DNA of 64,000 bases. It comes from CAWBFD01 sp963788115. GTDB lineage: Bacteria; Actinomycetota; Thermoleophilia; Solirubrobacterales; 70-9. Every line of letters starts with the position of its first letter. Positions within the stretch are counted from its first letter, which is position 1. The stretch is from NCBI GenBank assembly GCA_963788115.1, contig CAWBFD010000004.1, positions 1,116,001 through 1,180,000 on the forward strand. Direction: 5' to 3'. The notes beneath the pieces were generated by a model. That model did not search any database and was not told where the DNA came from. It saw nothing but the letters and a program-made list of their open reading frames with translations. This document shows, piece by piece, positions 17,220-24,624 of the stretch. The translations under genes were made by a program, and so were the position numbers.

Positions 17220-17435
17220 ATGCGAGTAATCGCTGTTCGTGTACCCGACGATCTCGATCGTGGCCTGCGTGCCGCCGCGGCGATCCGCGACCACGCTCTC
17301 GCCGACGAGTTGCGGGACGCGCTTCGAGCGCACCTCGAAACTGTCGCCGCCGCCCATGAACAGAGCGACGGCCCGCAAGCTAGGGGCGGGCCGATCGCGA
17401 CGCCGATCGGAGCATCGGCACATGAGCCACCGTAG
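17220..17435 (+). CDS. Ribbon-helix-helix-like DNA-binding protein (E1)
   Basis: 71 residues. A short strand 'RVIAVRVPDDLDRGL' is followed by two helices ('AAAIRDHALADELRDALRAHL'), the pattern of CopG/Arc ribbon-helix-helix repressors, then a low-complexity tail. It is probably an early regulator of E1. The E2 counterpart sits in the same place (26823-27043) with the same fold but a different sequence, and its frame is broken. The gene overlaps the next by 14 bp. Confidence 0.55.
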   Translation: MRVIAVRVPDDLDRGLRAAAAIRDHALADELRDALRAHLETVAAAHEQSDGPQARGGPIATPIGASAHEPP

Positions 17436-17838
17436 CGACGCCGCCGGTCTGACTCCGTACGCCTTCGAGCGGGCGAAGGCTCTGCTCGCACGGGAGCAGC
17501 GTCGGAACGATCGCGAGTCGATCCGGCTGCGACGCTGGTTCGTCATGGACGCGAAGCGGCGTCGGCAGCACGCGGGCCGATGTGAGGATCGCCACCGCCG
17601 CGCTCCGGGCGCCGGCCCGATCCGGCGCCGCGGATCACGTCGGACAAGTCGGGCGACCCGCGCAGGCCCCGGCGGCGACCCCGATGAACCCGAGCCGCCC
17701 GGTGACCTAGCCGGGCGGCGTTCCAGCTTCCCTCAGCAGGGGTTCCGGCATGACCCCGGAGCCCCGGTTCGCCATGAGGAGAGGGCGCCGGGCAACCCGG
17801 CTCGGCGCCCTCATCGTGGGCGGGAGGCGGCGACGTGA
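17422..17838 (+). CDS. Hypothetical basic protein (E1)
   Basis: 138 residues in the open frame. The first 50 or so ('LTPYAFERAKALLAREQRRNDRESIRLRRWF') look like a real helical protein. The rest is Arg/Pro-rich and runs through the conserved hairpin block, so the true stop may be earlier (a frame change near 17580 would end it). No family is recognised. The last 50 residues match the E2 protein at 27030-27497 only because the underlying DNA is nearly identical. Confidence 0.4.
   Translation: MSHRSDAAGLTPYAFERAKALLAREQRRNDRESIRLRRWFVMDAKRRRQHAGRCEDRHRRAPGAGPIRRRGSRRTSRATRAGPGGDPDEPEPPGDLAGRRSSFPQQGFRHDPGAPVRHEERAPGNPARRPHRGREAAT
17707..17820. other. Conserved two-hairpin block, E1 copy
   Basis: About 114 bp nearly identical to 27365-27479 in E2, although the flanking genes are unrelated. 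Hairpin A is ggggt (17739-17743) with acccc (17753-17757). Hairpin B is gagggcgccg (17781-17790) with cggcgccctc (17803-17812). There is no U-tract, so a simple terminator is unlikely. It ends about 15 bp before the next start codon. Candidates are a cis-acting packaging or replication site, or a regulatory RNA. Confidence 0.65.
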
Positions 17839-18031
17839 GCGCACTCAGCGAGGCCGCTCGGGCTGCGCTCCGCCGCACGTACGGACCCGAGGAGGCGGTC
17901 GAGGTCGAGGCTGAGGTCGTCGCCGGTCGCGCCACCGTCTCGATCGACCGCGACGGCGAGGCCCGGATCACGGTCGCTGACGGCGAGCGAGGAGCTTCGA
18001 CGACGACGACGAGATCGAGGGGCGGCAATGA
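17835..18031 (+). pseudogene. Hypothetical acidic protein with -1 frameshift (E1)
   Basis: The first 52 codons from GTG 17835 read 'SEAARAALRRTYGPEEAVEV...RITVADGE'. The frame then turns into Arg/Ala nonsense, while another frame gives 'SFDDDDEIEGRQ' and stops in an ATGA overlap with the ATPase start. One missing G at 17991-17992 would join them into a protein of about 65 residues. This may be a sequencing error or a real mutation. The function is unknown. It is upstream of and coupled to the replication ATPase. Confidence 0.55.
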
Positions 18032-19182
18032 CGAAGCCCGAGCCCGAGATCACGGAGCGGCCGACCCTGCACGCGATCGAGAACGATCCCGGCCCGCCGG
18101 AGCACGACGAGAACGAGCCCGACCCGACCCTGCCGCCGGAGGCGTTCGGAGAGGAGGCATGGCCGGACGTGCCGCCGGAGGAGGAGGGGGAGCTTGCGGC
18201 CGGAGGCGGCAACACCGATCGGCCCGGTGCCGCACCGCGGTTGAAGGTGCTGACCGCCCGCGAGCTTTGCAAGTTGCCCGACCCCGACCGCTCGGACGAA
18301 GTGCTCGGCCCGCTGCTGATTCGCCGCGAGCGCACGGTGCTCGGCGGCGCGAAGAACGAGGGCAAGACGAGCCTCGGATTGCAGATGGTCGCGGCGGTGG
18401 TCACCGGGGGCGAGTTCCTGGGCTTTACCGGCGCCGGAGGCCGGGCGCTCGTGATCGACGCCGAGCAGGGGCTCCGCACGGTGAAACGCCGCCTCGCTGA
18501 AGTCGGACTAGCTGACTCGGATGCGGTGGACTACCTGCGGGTTCCCGATGGGCTCGCGCTCGACTCGGACAAGTCCGAGATCGCCGAGATCGAGGCGACG
18601 CTGAAGTCGGGGGGTTACTCCCTCGTCTACGCCGAGCCGCTCTACAAGCTCCACCGTGGCGAGTCGAAAGACGATCGCCACGCGATCGACGTGATGCGGC
18701 GCTTCGACGGGTGGCGCGAACGGTACGGGTTCGCGCTCGGCCTGGCGATGCACCTCCGCAAGCGCCAACCGGGCAGCGGCCGGTTCACGCTCGACGAGTT
18801 CTTCGGCTCGGCCGCGTACACCTGGGGCGCCGAGATCGTGCTCGGCATCCGGCGGCTGAACCCCGGCGCGGCGGCGTTGCACTTCTTCGGCGACCGCGAC
18901 GGCGACCTTCCGCTCGGCGAGCATTGGCGGCTCCTGTTCGACCGCGACGACGGCGGCTTTCGCCGTGATCCCGACGACGGCAAGACGCAGCCGACGACCC
19001 CCGAGCAACTGCGCGAGGCACTCCGAGCCGAGCCCGGCATGACCGAGGAGCAGATGGTGAAGGTCACCGGCAAGGCCGAGCGCACGGTGCGCGACGCGCT
19101 GAAGTCGATCGGCGCCGTGAACGATGGTGGACGGCCGAAGCGGTGGAGGCTCCCGGCGGGTGAGCAGGAGGGGTTGTTGTGA
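18028..19182 (+). CDS. RepA-like P-loop ATPase (E1 replication protein)
   Basis: 384 residues. An acidic, Pro-rich N-terminal 75 residues is followed by a RecA/RepA-type ATPase domain: Walker A 'GGAKNEGKTSLGLQ' near residue 108, 'ALVIDAEQGLRTVKRRL' near 140, and a Walker-B-like strand 'YSLVYAEPLYKLH'. The C-terminal 60 residues form a winged-helix-like segment (MTEEQMVKVTGKAERTVRDALK). This resembles the hexameric replicative helicases of plasmid and phage RepA type. It lies immediately upstream of an iteron-like array (19191-19294), which supports a role in replication of the excised element. E2 has an unrelated ATPase in the same slot. Confidence 0.72.
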   Translation: MTKPEPEITERPTLHAIENDPGPPEHDENEPDPTLPPEAFGEEAWPDVPPEEEGELAAGGGNTDRPGAAPRLKVLTARELCKLPDPDRSDEVLGPLLIRRERTVLGGAKNEGKTSLGLQMVAAVVTGGEFLGFTGAGGRALVIDAEQGLRTVKRRLAEVGLADSDAVDYLRVPDGLALDSDKSEIAEIEATLKSGGYSLVYAEPLYKLHRGESKDDRHAIDVMRRFDGWRERYGFALGLAMHLRKRQPGSGRFTLDEFFGSAAYTWGAEIVLGIRRLNPGAAALHFFGDRDGDLPLGEHWRLLFDRDDGGFRRDPDDGKTQPTTPEQLREALRAEPGMTEEQMVKVTGKAERTVRDALKSIGAVNDGGRPKRWRLPAGEQEGLL

Positions 19183-19190
19183 TCGCCGAC

Positions 19191-19294
19191 CCGGCAGTGG
19201 CCGGCGGCATCCCGGCAGCATCCCGGCAACCGGCAGTCGAACCGGCAACTTACTTCGTAAGTAAGGGTGGACCGCCAACCGGCAGTTACCGGCA
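19191..19294. repeat. Iteron-like array with central palindrome (candidate E1 origin)
   Basis: Seven copies of ccggca begin at 19191, 19212, 19223, 19230, 19242, 19279 and 19289, all on the plus strand, plus a ccggcg at 19201. Several steps are 10-12 bp, close to one helix turn. A perfect 7-bp inverted repeat cttactt-cgt-aagtaag at 19249-19265 is an AT-rich island in very GC-rich DNA. It lies directly after the RepA-like ATPase gene. Confidence 0.6.
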
Positions 19295-19407
19295 GCGAGA
19301 ACGAGAACGGCCCCGACGCGGTGGCTGCGTCTGTCGAGAACGCAGCACACCGCCTCCCGGCCAGTTCTCGACGCGGAGGGTGTCGGGGCGAAAGGGGGCG
19401 CGGAGCG

Positions 19408-19866
19408 GTGTCTGAGTGGGGCACGTCACCGCAGCGGCCGAATCGGCCTTCGGGGAGGCCGGAGTTCACCGATCCACTCCGCGTGGCGCTCGATGAGGAG
19501 TCGATCGAGAGGATCGCCCTGCGCGTTGCCGCCCTGCTTGACGTTCCCGAGAAGTCGGGGGGCGGCGGGTTGATCGACGCGGCCGAGGTGGCGCGGCGGT
19601 TCGGGGTCGATCGCTCCTGGGTCTACGCGCACGCTTCCGAACTCGGCGCGATCCGGCTCGGGGAAGGTGAGCGGCCACGGCTCCGATTCGACCCCGAGAC
19701 GGTGGCCGGGCGACTGAGCGCAGGCTCGGAGGGCAGGCGAACTGCGGCCCGCGAACCCGCTCGGGCAGCGGGATCACGGCGTCGGCGTCCCCGGCGATCG
19801 GGCAGCGGTGCCCGTCTACTGCCCGTTCGAGGCGCTGATCCGGCCGGGGAGGGGGGCTCGACGTGA
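19408..19866 (+). CDS. Helix-turn-helix protein, excisionase-like (E1)
   Basis: 152 residues from the GTG giving MSEWGTSPQRP. A helix-turn-helix of the excisionase/MerR-like type reads 'LIDAAEVARRFGVDRSWVYAHA', followed by 'RFDPETVAGRL'. The E2 counterpart (28923-29234) has the same N-terminal 'TPPQRP' and HTH layout. The last 60 residues are Arg/Ala-rich with no clear fold. Likely roles are Xis-like control of excision or regulation of the packaging genes downstream. It overlaps the next small ORF by 4 bp. Confidence 0.65.
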   Translation: MSEWGTSPQRPNRPSGRPEFTDPLRVALDEESIERIALRVAALLDVPEKSGGGGLIDAAEVARRFGVDRSWVYAHASELGAIRLGEGERPRLRFDPETVAGRLSAGSEGRRTAAREPARAAGSRRRRPRRSGSGARLLPVRGADPAGEGGST

Positions 19867-19994
19867 ACCGGGAGCCCGCCACGAGAGCACCGGCGAACGC
19901 GCTGAGAGGCCGGGAGGGCGCTGACCTTCCGCGTGCACGTCCGACCCTGCCGAAGCCGCGAGTCGCCGGGACGAGCGGGAAGGGAGGTGCCTAA
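19863..19994 (+). CDS. Small ORF preceding terminase (E1)
   Basis: 43 codons, starting in a GTGA overlap with the HTH gene and ending one base before the small-terminase GTG. Its last codons carry the ribosome site ggagg for terminase. The product is basic and Pro/Gly-rich with no recognised domain. It may be a coupling ORF rather than a functional protein. Confidence 0.35.
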   Translation: MNREPATRAPANALRGREGADLPRARPTLPKPRVAGTSGKGGA

Positions 19995-20532
19995 GTGGCA
20001 CGTCGTAAGAAGCGGATCGGCGGCGGCGGGGGTGAGGAACCCGCGCTCGCTCGCGAACCTCCGGCGGGGTGGGGCGCCTCCGGCTCCGCCTGGTGGCCAC
20101 CCGGCGATGGTGAAGCATGGCGCCTTCCGCACGATCCCCCGCGATCAACTCGACGCCGAGATCGAGGCGATCTACCGGGCGCTCGCCGACTCGGCTCCGG
20201 TGCGCGACCCCGACGGCGGGCTACCGAAGGCCGACGAGGCGGCGGTCGAGGTGGCGGCTCGGGCGCTCCGGCGGTGGCGCGAGGTGGTCGCTTGGTGCGA
20301 CCTCTACGGACGCTACGTCGAGAAAACCGGCGCGGTGAAGCCCGCGGCCGAGCATGAGCTTGCCTGCGAGCGGGCGTTGACGGCGGCGCTCGCCACCCTC
20401 GGGCTCGACCCCACCGCTCGGGCGAAGCTCGGGCTCGACGTGGCTCGGGCGCAGCGGTTCGACCTCGCCCGCTACTGGCAGGAGCACCCACCCGCCGATC
20501 TCGACGCCGACGCCGAGGAGGTCGGGGGGTGA
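19995..20532 (+). pseudogene. Terminase small subunit (TerS) with +1 frameshift (E1)
   Basis: By comparison with the intact E2 gene (29409-29960), translation should start at GTG 19995 (MARRKKRIGGGG), preceded by ggagg. It should then continue in another frame as 'RNPRSLANLRRGGAPPAPPG'. One extra G in the G-run near 20028-20033 breaks it. The remaining 140 residues are intact and end 'LGLDPTARAKLGLD', the C-terminal pattern of P27-type phage small terminases. TerS recognises the packaging site and hands DNA to the large subunit. A start at ATG 20107 would still give a shortened product. Confidence 0.7.
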
Positions 20533-20537
20533 CCGGC

Positions 20538-20945
20538 CTAATCCCGCAGCCCTGCGGCTTCGAGGGCCTGCTCCTTCGTCCAGTACTCGCGGCCCCGCAC
20601 GAGCTTCCCGTCTCGGATCGTGTAGAGCGCAGCGTAGGTCAGGTCCGCCTCGACCCCGCTGAGCTTGGCGCGGCCGCTGATCCGCAAGACCGCGATGACC
20701 TGGTTCTCTCCCGCGTCGATCAACTCCGCCTGCTCCACCTTGAGGTCGTCGAACGTGTCGAGCCAGTCCTGCAGGTAGGCGCGTACGGCATCCTTGCCGT
20801 GCATCGGGCCACGGTCATCGAGCGCACCCTCGACCGCCCGGTAGTCGATGTCGTCCGCCCAGTACGACGCGAGCCAGCTGTCCAGGTCGCCACGGTTGAA
20901 GGCATCCCAGCCGCGTCGCACGGTCTCCACGTTCTCCTGCGACAT
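20538..20945 (-). CDS. SnoaL/NTF2-like protein inserted between terminase genes (E1)
   Basis: 135 residues, NTF2-like fold: helix 'ENVETVRRGWDAFNRGDLDSW', 'YWADDIDYRAVEG', a middle strand set, and a C-terminal 'YWTKEQALEAAGLRD'. It is on the opposite strand to the packaging genes, has its own -10 (GATACT, nine bases before the ATG) and no ribosome site. E2 has a relative in exactly the same position and orientation. The tail EALEAAGL is shared with host paralogues at 37241, 47003 and a remnant at 42429, so the gene was probably acquired from the host. Ligand or enzyme function is unknown. Confidence 0.8.
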   Translation of the reverse strand: MSQENVETVRRGWDAFNRGDLDSWLASYWADDIDYRAVEGALDDRGPMHGKDAVRAYLQDWLDTFDDLKVEQAELIDAGENQVIAVLRISGRAKLSGVEADLTYAALYTIRDGKLVRGREYWTKEQALEAAGLRD

Positions 20946-20954
20946 CGCCCGCCC

Positions 20955-20960
20955 AGTATC
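20955..20960 (-). promoter_or_regulatory. -10 element of E1 SnoaL gene
   Basis: GATACT on the minus strand, nine bases from the ATG at 20945. The same element and spacing precede the genes at 29966, 35618 and 37241 (9 nt), and 38467 and 47003 (8 nt). Confidence 0.6.
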
Positions 20961-20976
20961 CCGCGAGGGAGAGCCG

Positions 20977-22587
20977 GTGCGTAGGCCCGACCTCGACCGC
21001 GCCCGCCGCGATCTTGCCTACTTCGCGAAGCTCGTCGGCGCCCCGCTCGCGAAGTGGCAGGCCGCGGCCCTCGGGCTCGACTCGCGGGTGACCTACATCA
21101 TCGGTGCCCGCCAGTCGGGCAAGAGCCGGAGCGTCGCGGTGCTCGCCGCCTGGTGGGCGTTCCGCGAGCCCGATCAGCACATCCTCGTCATTAGCGCCGG
21201 TGAGCTTGGCTCGAAGCGCCTGCTCGCGATGATCGCGCAACTGGTCGCCGACTCGGCGCTGTTATCGGCCTCCGTGCTCGACGAGCAGACCGGGCTCCTG
21301 CGGCTCACCAACGGCTCGACGATCCGCTCGGTCCCGGCGTCGAGCAGGGCGATTCGCGGGTGGTCGATCGACCTCCTGATCCTCGACGAGGCGACCGAGC
21401 TATCGGACGAGATCATCGACGTTGCCCTGCCGACCGCCGCCGCGCGGCCCGATGCCCGGATCGTGTTCGCCTCCACCGGCGGGGCCCCGGTCGGCCGCGC
21501 TTACGAGACGTACATGGCCGGGCTCGACCCGAGATCGGTCACGGTGCGGAGCTTCCGGTGGGCGCTCCGCGACGCGAGGTGGATATCGAAGGCGGCGATC
21601 GAGCACGAGCGCAACACGATGCCGCCGTGGCGCTTTCAGGCCGAGTACCTCGGCGAGTGGGCGGGCTCGGTCGATTCGCTGTTCCCGCCTGACCTCCTGA
21701 AGCGGGCGAGCGCCGATCTCGACCTCCCCGATCTCGCGAGCCTCCGCGGCCCGGCCCGGCTCCTCGGCGGGATCGACTGGGCCGACACCGGACCCGATCA
21801 GACCGCGGTGGTCGCGATCGCCCGCGCCCCGGCCGGCGGTGAGGTGAACGGCCCGGTGTTCGTGGCCTGGCCTGCACGGGTCTACCCGGTCGGGACCGAG
21901 GCGACCGCCGCGGCGAAGGAGATCGCCACCTCACCCGCCCGATGGCGCTGCCTCTCCTGGGAGCGGGTCGGGATCGGCGCCCCGGCCGGACAGGTGCTCC
22001 GCGACGAGCTTCAGCGCACCCACCGAGCCGAGCGGGCGCTCTTCGAGCACGGCGGCGGGCACCCGCTCGACTTCGACGGCGCCCCGGCCCTCAAGGTGAA
22101 CCGGATCAACGTCTCCTGGGAGGTGAAGGCCGACGCCTACGGGACGCTGAAGCTGCTCGCCGACCGCGGCCAGATCGTGTTCCAGCGCCAGCAGCAGTTC
22201 ATGCGCCAGTTGGCGACGATCAAGGTCGAGCACCGCCAGCACTCGGTCGGGATCGAGGCGCCCAGCGGCGGGCATGACGATCTCGCCGACGCCGCCTACA
22301 TCGCCGCCTGTCCGTACCGGGTCGAGGGCTCCACCGAGCGCCGGGTGCTGCTCGGCGAGCTTGCCCGTCGCCGCCTCCCCGAGCCGGCTCTTGCCGAGCC
22401 CGACGAGTGGGTCGAGGCGGGCGATCTGCTCCTGCCGAAGAGCCCGGACGTGCTCTCGGTCGCGGGCGCCGAGGTGACCCCGGCGCCGCGGCGCACGCCC
22501 GACCCGACGGACCCGATCGCGAAGTACCGCGAGCAGTTCCAGCGAGCAAGACAACGACGAGCCGAGGAGGCAACGAGTGGACGATGA
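20977..22587 (+). CDS. Phage terminase large subunit (E1)
   Basis: 536 residues from the GTG giving MRRPDLDRARRDL, preceded by gaggga. ATPase domain: Walker A 'IIGARQSGKSRS' near residue 46 and Walker B 'DLLILDEATEL' near residue 137. Nuclease domain: 'LLGGIDWADTGPDQTAV' near residue 262, with a later 'GGHDDLADA' supplying acidic residues, as in RNase-H-like terminase nucleases. It powers DNA packaging into preformed capsids, yet no capsid gene exists in E1. It differs strongly from the E2 protein except for the last 25 residues (REQFQRAR...RAEEAT). Confidence 0.9.
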   Translation: MRRPDLDRARRDLAYFAKLVGAPLAKWQAAALGLDSRVTYIIGARQSGKSRSVAVLAAWWAFREPDQHILVISAGELGSKRLLAMIAQLVADSALLSASVLDEQTGLLRLTNGSTIRSVPASSRAIRGWSIDLLILDEATELSDEIIDVALPTAAARPDARIVFASTGGAPVGRAYETYMAGLDPRSVTVRSFRWALRDARWISKAAIEHERNTMPPWRFQAEYLGEWAGSVDSLFPPDLLKRASADLDLPDLASLRGPARLLGGIDWADTGPDQTAVVAIARAPAGGEVNGPVFVAWPARVYPVGTEATAAAKEIATSPARWRCLSWERVGIGAPAGQVLRDELQRTHRAERALFEHGGGHPLDFDGAPALKVNRINVSWEVKADAYGTLKLLADRGQIVFQRQQQFMRQLATIKVEHRQHSVGIEAPSGGHDDLADAAYIAACPYRVEGSTERRVLLGELARRRLPEPALAEPDEWVEAGDLLLPKSPDVLSVAGAEVTPAPRRTPDPTDPIAKYREQFQRARQRRAEEATSGR

Positions 22588-22768
22588 GGAGCGCGAGCAG
22601 CGCCAGGAGCGGATCGAGCGCGAGGCGGGCGCGGCGATCTTCAAGTTCGTGACCGAGCAGAAGCGCCGAGACGCCCGGCTGCGGCAGATCGTGAGCGCCG
22701 CCGTCGCTGCGATGGGCGAGGAGGCCGAGCAGAAGCAGAAGGAGGCCGAGAACGATGCCGAGAAGTAG
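22577..22768 (+). CDS. Small charged coiled-coil-like protein (E1)
   Basis: 63 residues, overlapping the terminase stop by 11 bp. Almost entirely helical and charged: 'DDEEREQRQERIEREAGAAIFKFVTEQKRRDARLRQIVSAA' split over two helices, ending in a Glu/Lys tail. The E2 homologue (31976-32173) is nearly identical, although the terminases upstream are not, so this gene belongs to a separately conserved module. A packaging accessory or capsid-interacting role is possible but unproven. Confidence 0.65.
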   Translation: MDDEEREQRQERIEREAGAAIFKFVTEQKRRDARLRQIVSAAVAAMGEEAEQKQKEAENDAEK

Positions 22769-23396
22769 CCCGACCCGCAAGCTCGACGAATTGCGCAAGA
22801 AACTCGCCGGGGCGAAGGCGCACGAGCAGGAGATCGCCGAGACGCCGGGGCGGCTCCGGCGCGAGTTCGACGCGCTCGGAGATCGACTCGCCGAGCACGA
22901 CCTACCGATCGACGGCTCGGCACCACCCTCCGGGTCGGAGGCCGGGAAGCTCTGGCGCACCCGGAACGATCTCCAAGTCAAGCTCGCCGGGCCGTGGCCG
23001 CAGCGGCGCCAGAACGCAAGGGCCGAGATCGCGGGCCGCGAGGCCGAGCTTGCCCGCTTCGTCGCCGGGAGCTTCGGTGATCTCGTGGCCGAGATCGAGC
23101 CCGATGCCGAGGCGGTGGCGAGCGCGGTCGATGACACCGCCGCCGCGCTCCTCGGGGCGCTCGATTCCTGGCACGAGGTCGAGGGGCTGGTGCTCGCGCT
23201 CCTGCGCTACATGCCCGGACTCAGCGGGCAGGATGTTCCGCGACTTCCGGCCGACGCGCTGCGGCAGGAGCTTCGCCGGGTGCTGATCGAGCCGAGCCCG
23301 CGGCCGCTGCCGCGGAGCCTCTACGGCGAGGGGGCCGACGCCGAGGCCGAGGAGCACCGGCGCAAGGTCGAGGCGGCGGTGAGCGATGCCGACTAG
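22755..23396 (+). CDS. Conserved helical protein (E1), possible capsid-remodelling or packaging accessory
   Basis: 213 residues, starting inside the previous gene (14-bp overlap). N-terminal coiled coil (KLDELRKKLAGAKAHEQEI), middle helices around 'RAEIAGREAELARFVAGSFGDL' and a Pro-rich C-terminal part 'PSPRPLPRSLYGEG'. The E2 homologue at 32157-32804 is highly similar end to end. No portal, scaffold or capsid signature is recognised. Position after the terminases, where helper-interacting genes sit in known satellites, is the only hint of function. Confidence 0.6.
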   Translation: MPRSSPTRKLDELRKKLAGAKAHEQEIAETPGRLRREFDALGDRLAEHDLPIDGSAPPSGSEAGKLWRTRNDLQVKLAGPWPQRRQNARAEIAGREAELARFVAGSFGDLVAEIEPDAEAVASAVDDTAAALLGALDSWHEVEGLVLALLRYMPGLSGQDVPRLPADALRQELRRVLIEPSPRPLPRSLYGEGADAEAEEHRRKVEAAVSDAD

Positions 23397-23556
23397 GCGG
23401 CGCGGCGCACCTCCGCCGAGCCCGAGGCGCCGGACCCCGAGCCCGGAGCGGCCCGACTCGGCGCCGCCGGTGCCGCCGAACATCTCCCGGCGCCCGCTTC
23501 GCCCGCCGCCGATGCGCAACGTCAAGGGCGACCGCCCGCCGGTGTCTGAGTGGTGA
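23386..23556 (+). CDS. Small Arg/Pro-rich protein (E1)
   Basis: 56 codons from an ATG in the end of the previous gene. The product is extremely rich in Arg and Pro (RRRGAPPPSPRRRTPSP) with a C-terminal 'RNVKGDRPPVSEW'. Its stop overlaps the next start. Likely a disordered basic protein. E2 lacks it: its place is taken by a secreted-protein gene on the other strand. Confidence 0.45.
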   Translation: MPTRRRGAPPPSPRRRTPSPERPDSAPPVPPNISRRPLRPPPMRNVKGDRPPVSEW

Positions 23557-23825
23557 TCGCGATGATCGAGTGGTCGGCGTCGGAGATCGCGGCCGAGATC
23601 ACGGTCGAGCGCGGGTTCGAGCGGGCGGCGCTCGTCTGGCACGGCCACCCGGTCGGAATCGTCCACTTCGACGACGGCTTCTGGTCGCTCGACGACGGCT
23701 CCGATATCGACCTCCTCCTGCCCGACTCCGAGCCCGAGGCGGTTGCGACCGCGATCGAGGAGACGGCGCAGCGGCTCGTGAGGTCGCTCGCCACCGCAAC
23801 CGAGGGCGTAGCCTCCGATGGGTGA
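23550..23825 (+). CDS. Hypothetical small alpha/beta protein (E1)
   Basis: 91 residues. Beta strands 'AALVWHGHPVGIVHFDDGFWSL' are followed by an acidic loop 'DDGSDIDLLLPDSEPEA' and a helix 'VATAIEETAQRLVRSLA'. GTG start at 23550, with ATG 23562 as an alternative. It is chained to neighbours by short overlaps on both sides. No family is recognised. Not present in E2. Confidence 0.5.
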   Translation: MVIAMIEWSASEIAAEITVERGFERAALVWHGHPVGIVHFDDGFWSLDDGSDIDLLLPDSEPEAVATAIEETAQRLVRSLATATEGVASDG

Positions 23826-24067
23826 CCATCGCCGTCTACGCGATTCGCGACGGCGCCGCTTCGGAACTCGGCACGCTGCACCTGACGAGCAACGGCAAGG
23901 TGCAGCTTGAAGGCTTCGAGCGGAGGATGGCGCACTTCCTTCGGGAGCTACCGGCGTGGCGCCACGGCACCCGGTACACGATCGCCGACGGCGAGCCGTG
24001 GTTGCGTGAACTTCCCGCCGCGCTTCGCGGCACCTACCTTTGGGCAGAGGAGAAGGTCCGGCGCTGA
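23822..24067 (+). CDS. Conserved small protein 'IAVYAIRD' (E1)
   Basis: 81 residues. Strand-rich N-terminus 'TIAVYAIRDGAASELGTLHL', then 'LEGFERRMAHFLRELPAWRHG' and a conserved 'YTIADGEPWLRELPAALRGTYLW'. The E2 homologue (33748-34014) is about two-thirds identical but lies on the other strand and on the other side of the zinc-ribbon gene. This repositioning between otherwise collinear elements is unusual. The function is unknown. Confidence 0.6.
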   Translation: MTIAVYAIRDGAASELGTLHLTSNGKVQLEGFERRMAHFLRELPAWRHGTRYTIADGEPWLRELPAALRGTYLWAEEKVRR

Positions 24068-24118
24068 CGCAAGGCGTTCGCGACTACTGAGCACCGACGC
24101 GGGCGTCAGGAGGGCCGG

Positions 24119-24409
24119 GTGACCGGCGCTCCGGCCCCGGCGGGCCGGACTTGCGAACGCTGCGGAGCGCCGATCGAGGGCCGACGCGCTGACGCTCGTT
24201 TCTGCGGCGACCCCTGCCGGTACGCATCCTGGGTCGAAAGGCTCGAACTATCCGTTGACCAACGGCTACAGCGGCGTCAGACGGGCCGTCAATCCTCAGC
24301 TTCGCGCCGAGGTTCCCGCCAAGGCCGCGGCACCCGCGTCTACGTCCGGCCGAGCGACTCGAACGCGACCGTGATCGCGAAGGTCCGAGCGAAACGGAAG
24401 CGAACGTGA
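24119..24409 (+). CDS. Zinc-ribbon protein (E1)
   Basis: 96 residues. Four cysteines in 'CERCGAPIEG' and 'ARFCGDPCRYASW' form a CxxC...CxxxC zinc ribbon, followed by a basic, Ser/Arg-rich linker and a conserved C-terminus 'VYVRPSDSNATVIAKVRAK'. The E2 copy (33434-33727) differs at only a few residues, and several of the base changes are synonymous, so the reading frame is under selection. Probably nucleic-acid binding. It ends 24 bp before the convergent HTH gene. Confidence 0.65.
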   Translation: MTGAPAPAGRTCERCGAPIEGRRADARFCGDPCRYASWVERLELSVDQRLQRRQTGRQSSASRRGSRQGRGTRVYVRPSDSNATVIAKVRAKRKRT

Positions 24410-24432
24410 TCCGCTCAGGGAGCGCTCGGGGC

Positions 24433-24618
24433 TCACCGCTTCCCCCGCTCGCGAACGATCTGGTGGATGCGAGTAGGGGAGAGGCCGACGGCGGCTGCAA
24501 CGGCTCGGCGGCTCATGCCCGCCTCGGACGCCTCGACGATCAACTCGTCACGGAGTCGGGTGAACTCCCGCGATCGCTTCGCCGCCGCTCGAAGCCGCCT
24601 CTCGAAGTTCTTCGCCAT
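24433..24618 (-). CDS. Small helix-turn-helix regulator divergent from integrase (E1)
   Basis: 61 residues from the ATG giving MAKNFERRLRAAA. N-terminal charged helix, then 'IVEASEAGMSRRAVAAAVG' and 'LSPTRIHQIVRERG', a helix-turn-helix of the sigma/resolvase-like type. It is transcribed away from the integrase gene from a shared -10. A repressor or switch controlling integrase is the simplest reading. The E2 homologue at 34011-34199 is nearly identical in the first 50 residues. Confidence 0.7.
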   Translation of the reverse strand: MAKNFERRLRAAAKRSREFTRLRDELIVEASEAGMSRRAVAAAVGLSPTRIHQIVRERGKR

Positions 24619-24624
24619 GTTCAG

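Noticed and set aside
17707..17820. The conserved hairpin block as a plain rho-independent terminator.
   Set aside because: No U-tract, two hairpins, strong conservation beyond the stems, and a position just before a start codon argue against this.
19191..19294. The ccggca repeats as a CRISPR array.
   Set aside because: The repeats are six bases with irregular short spacing and no cas genes are present.
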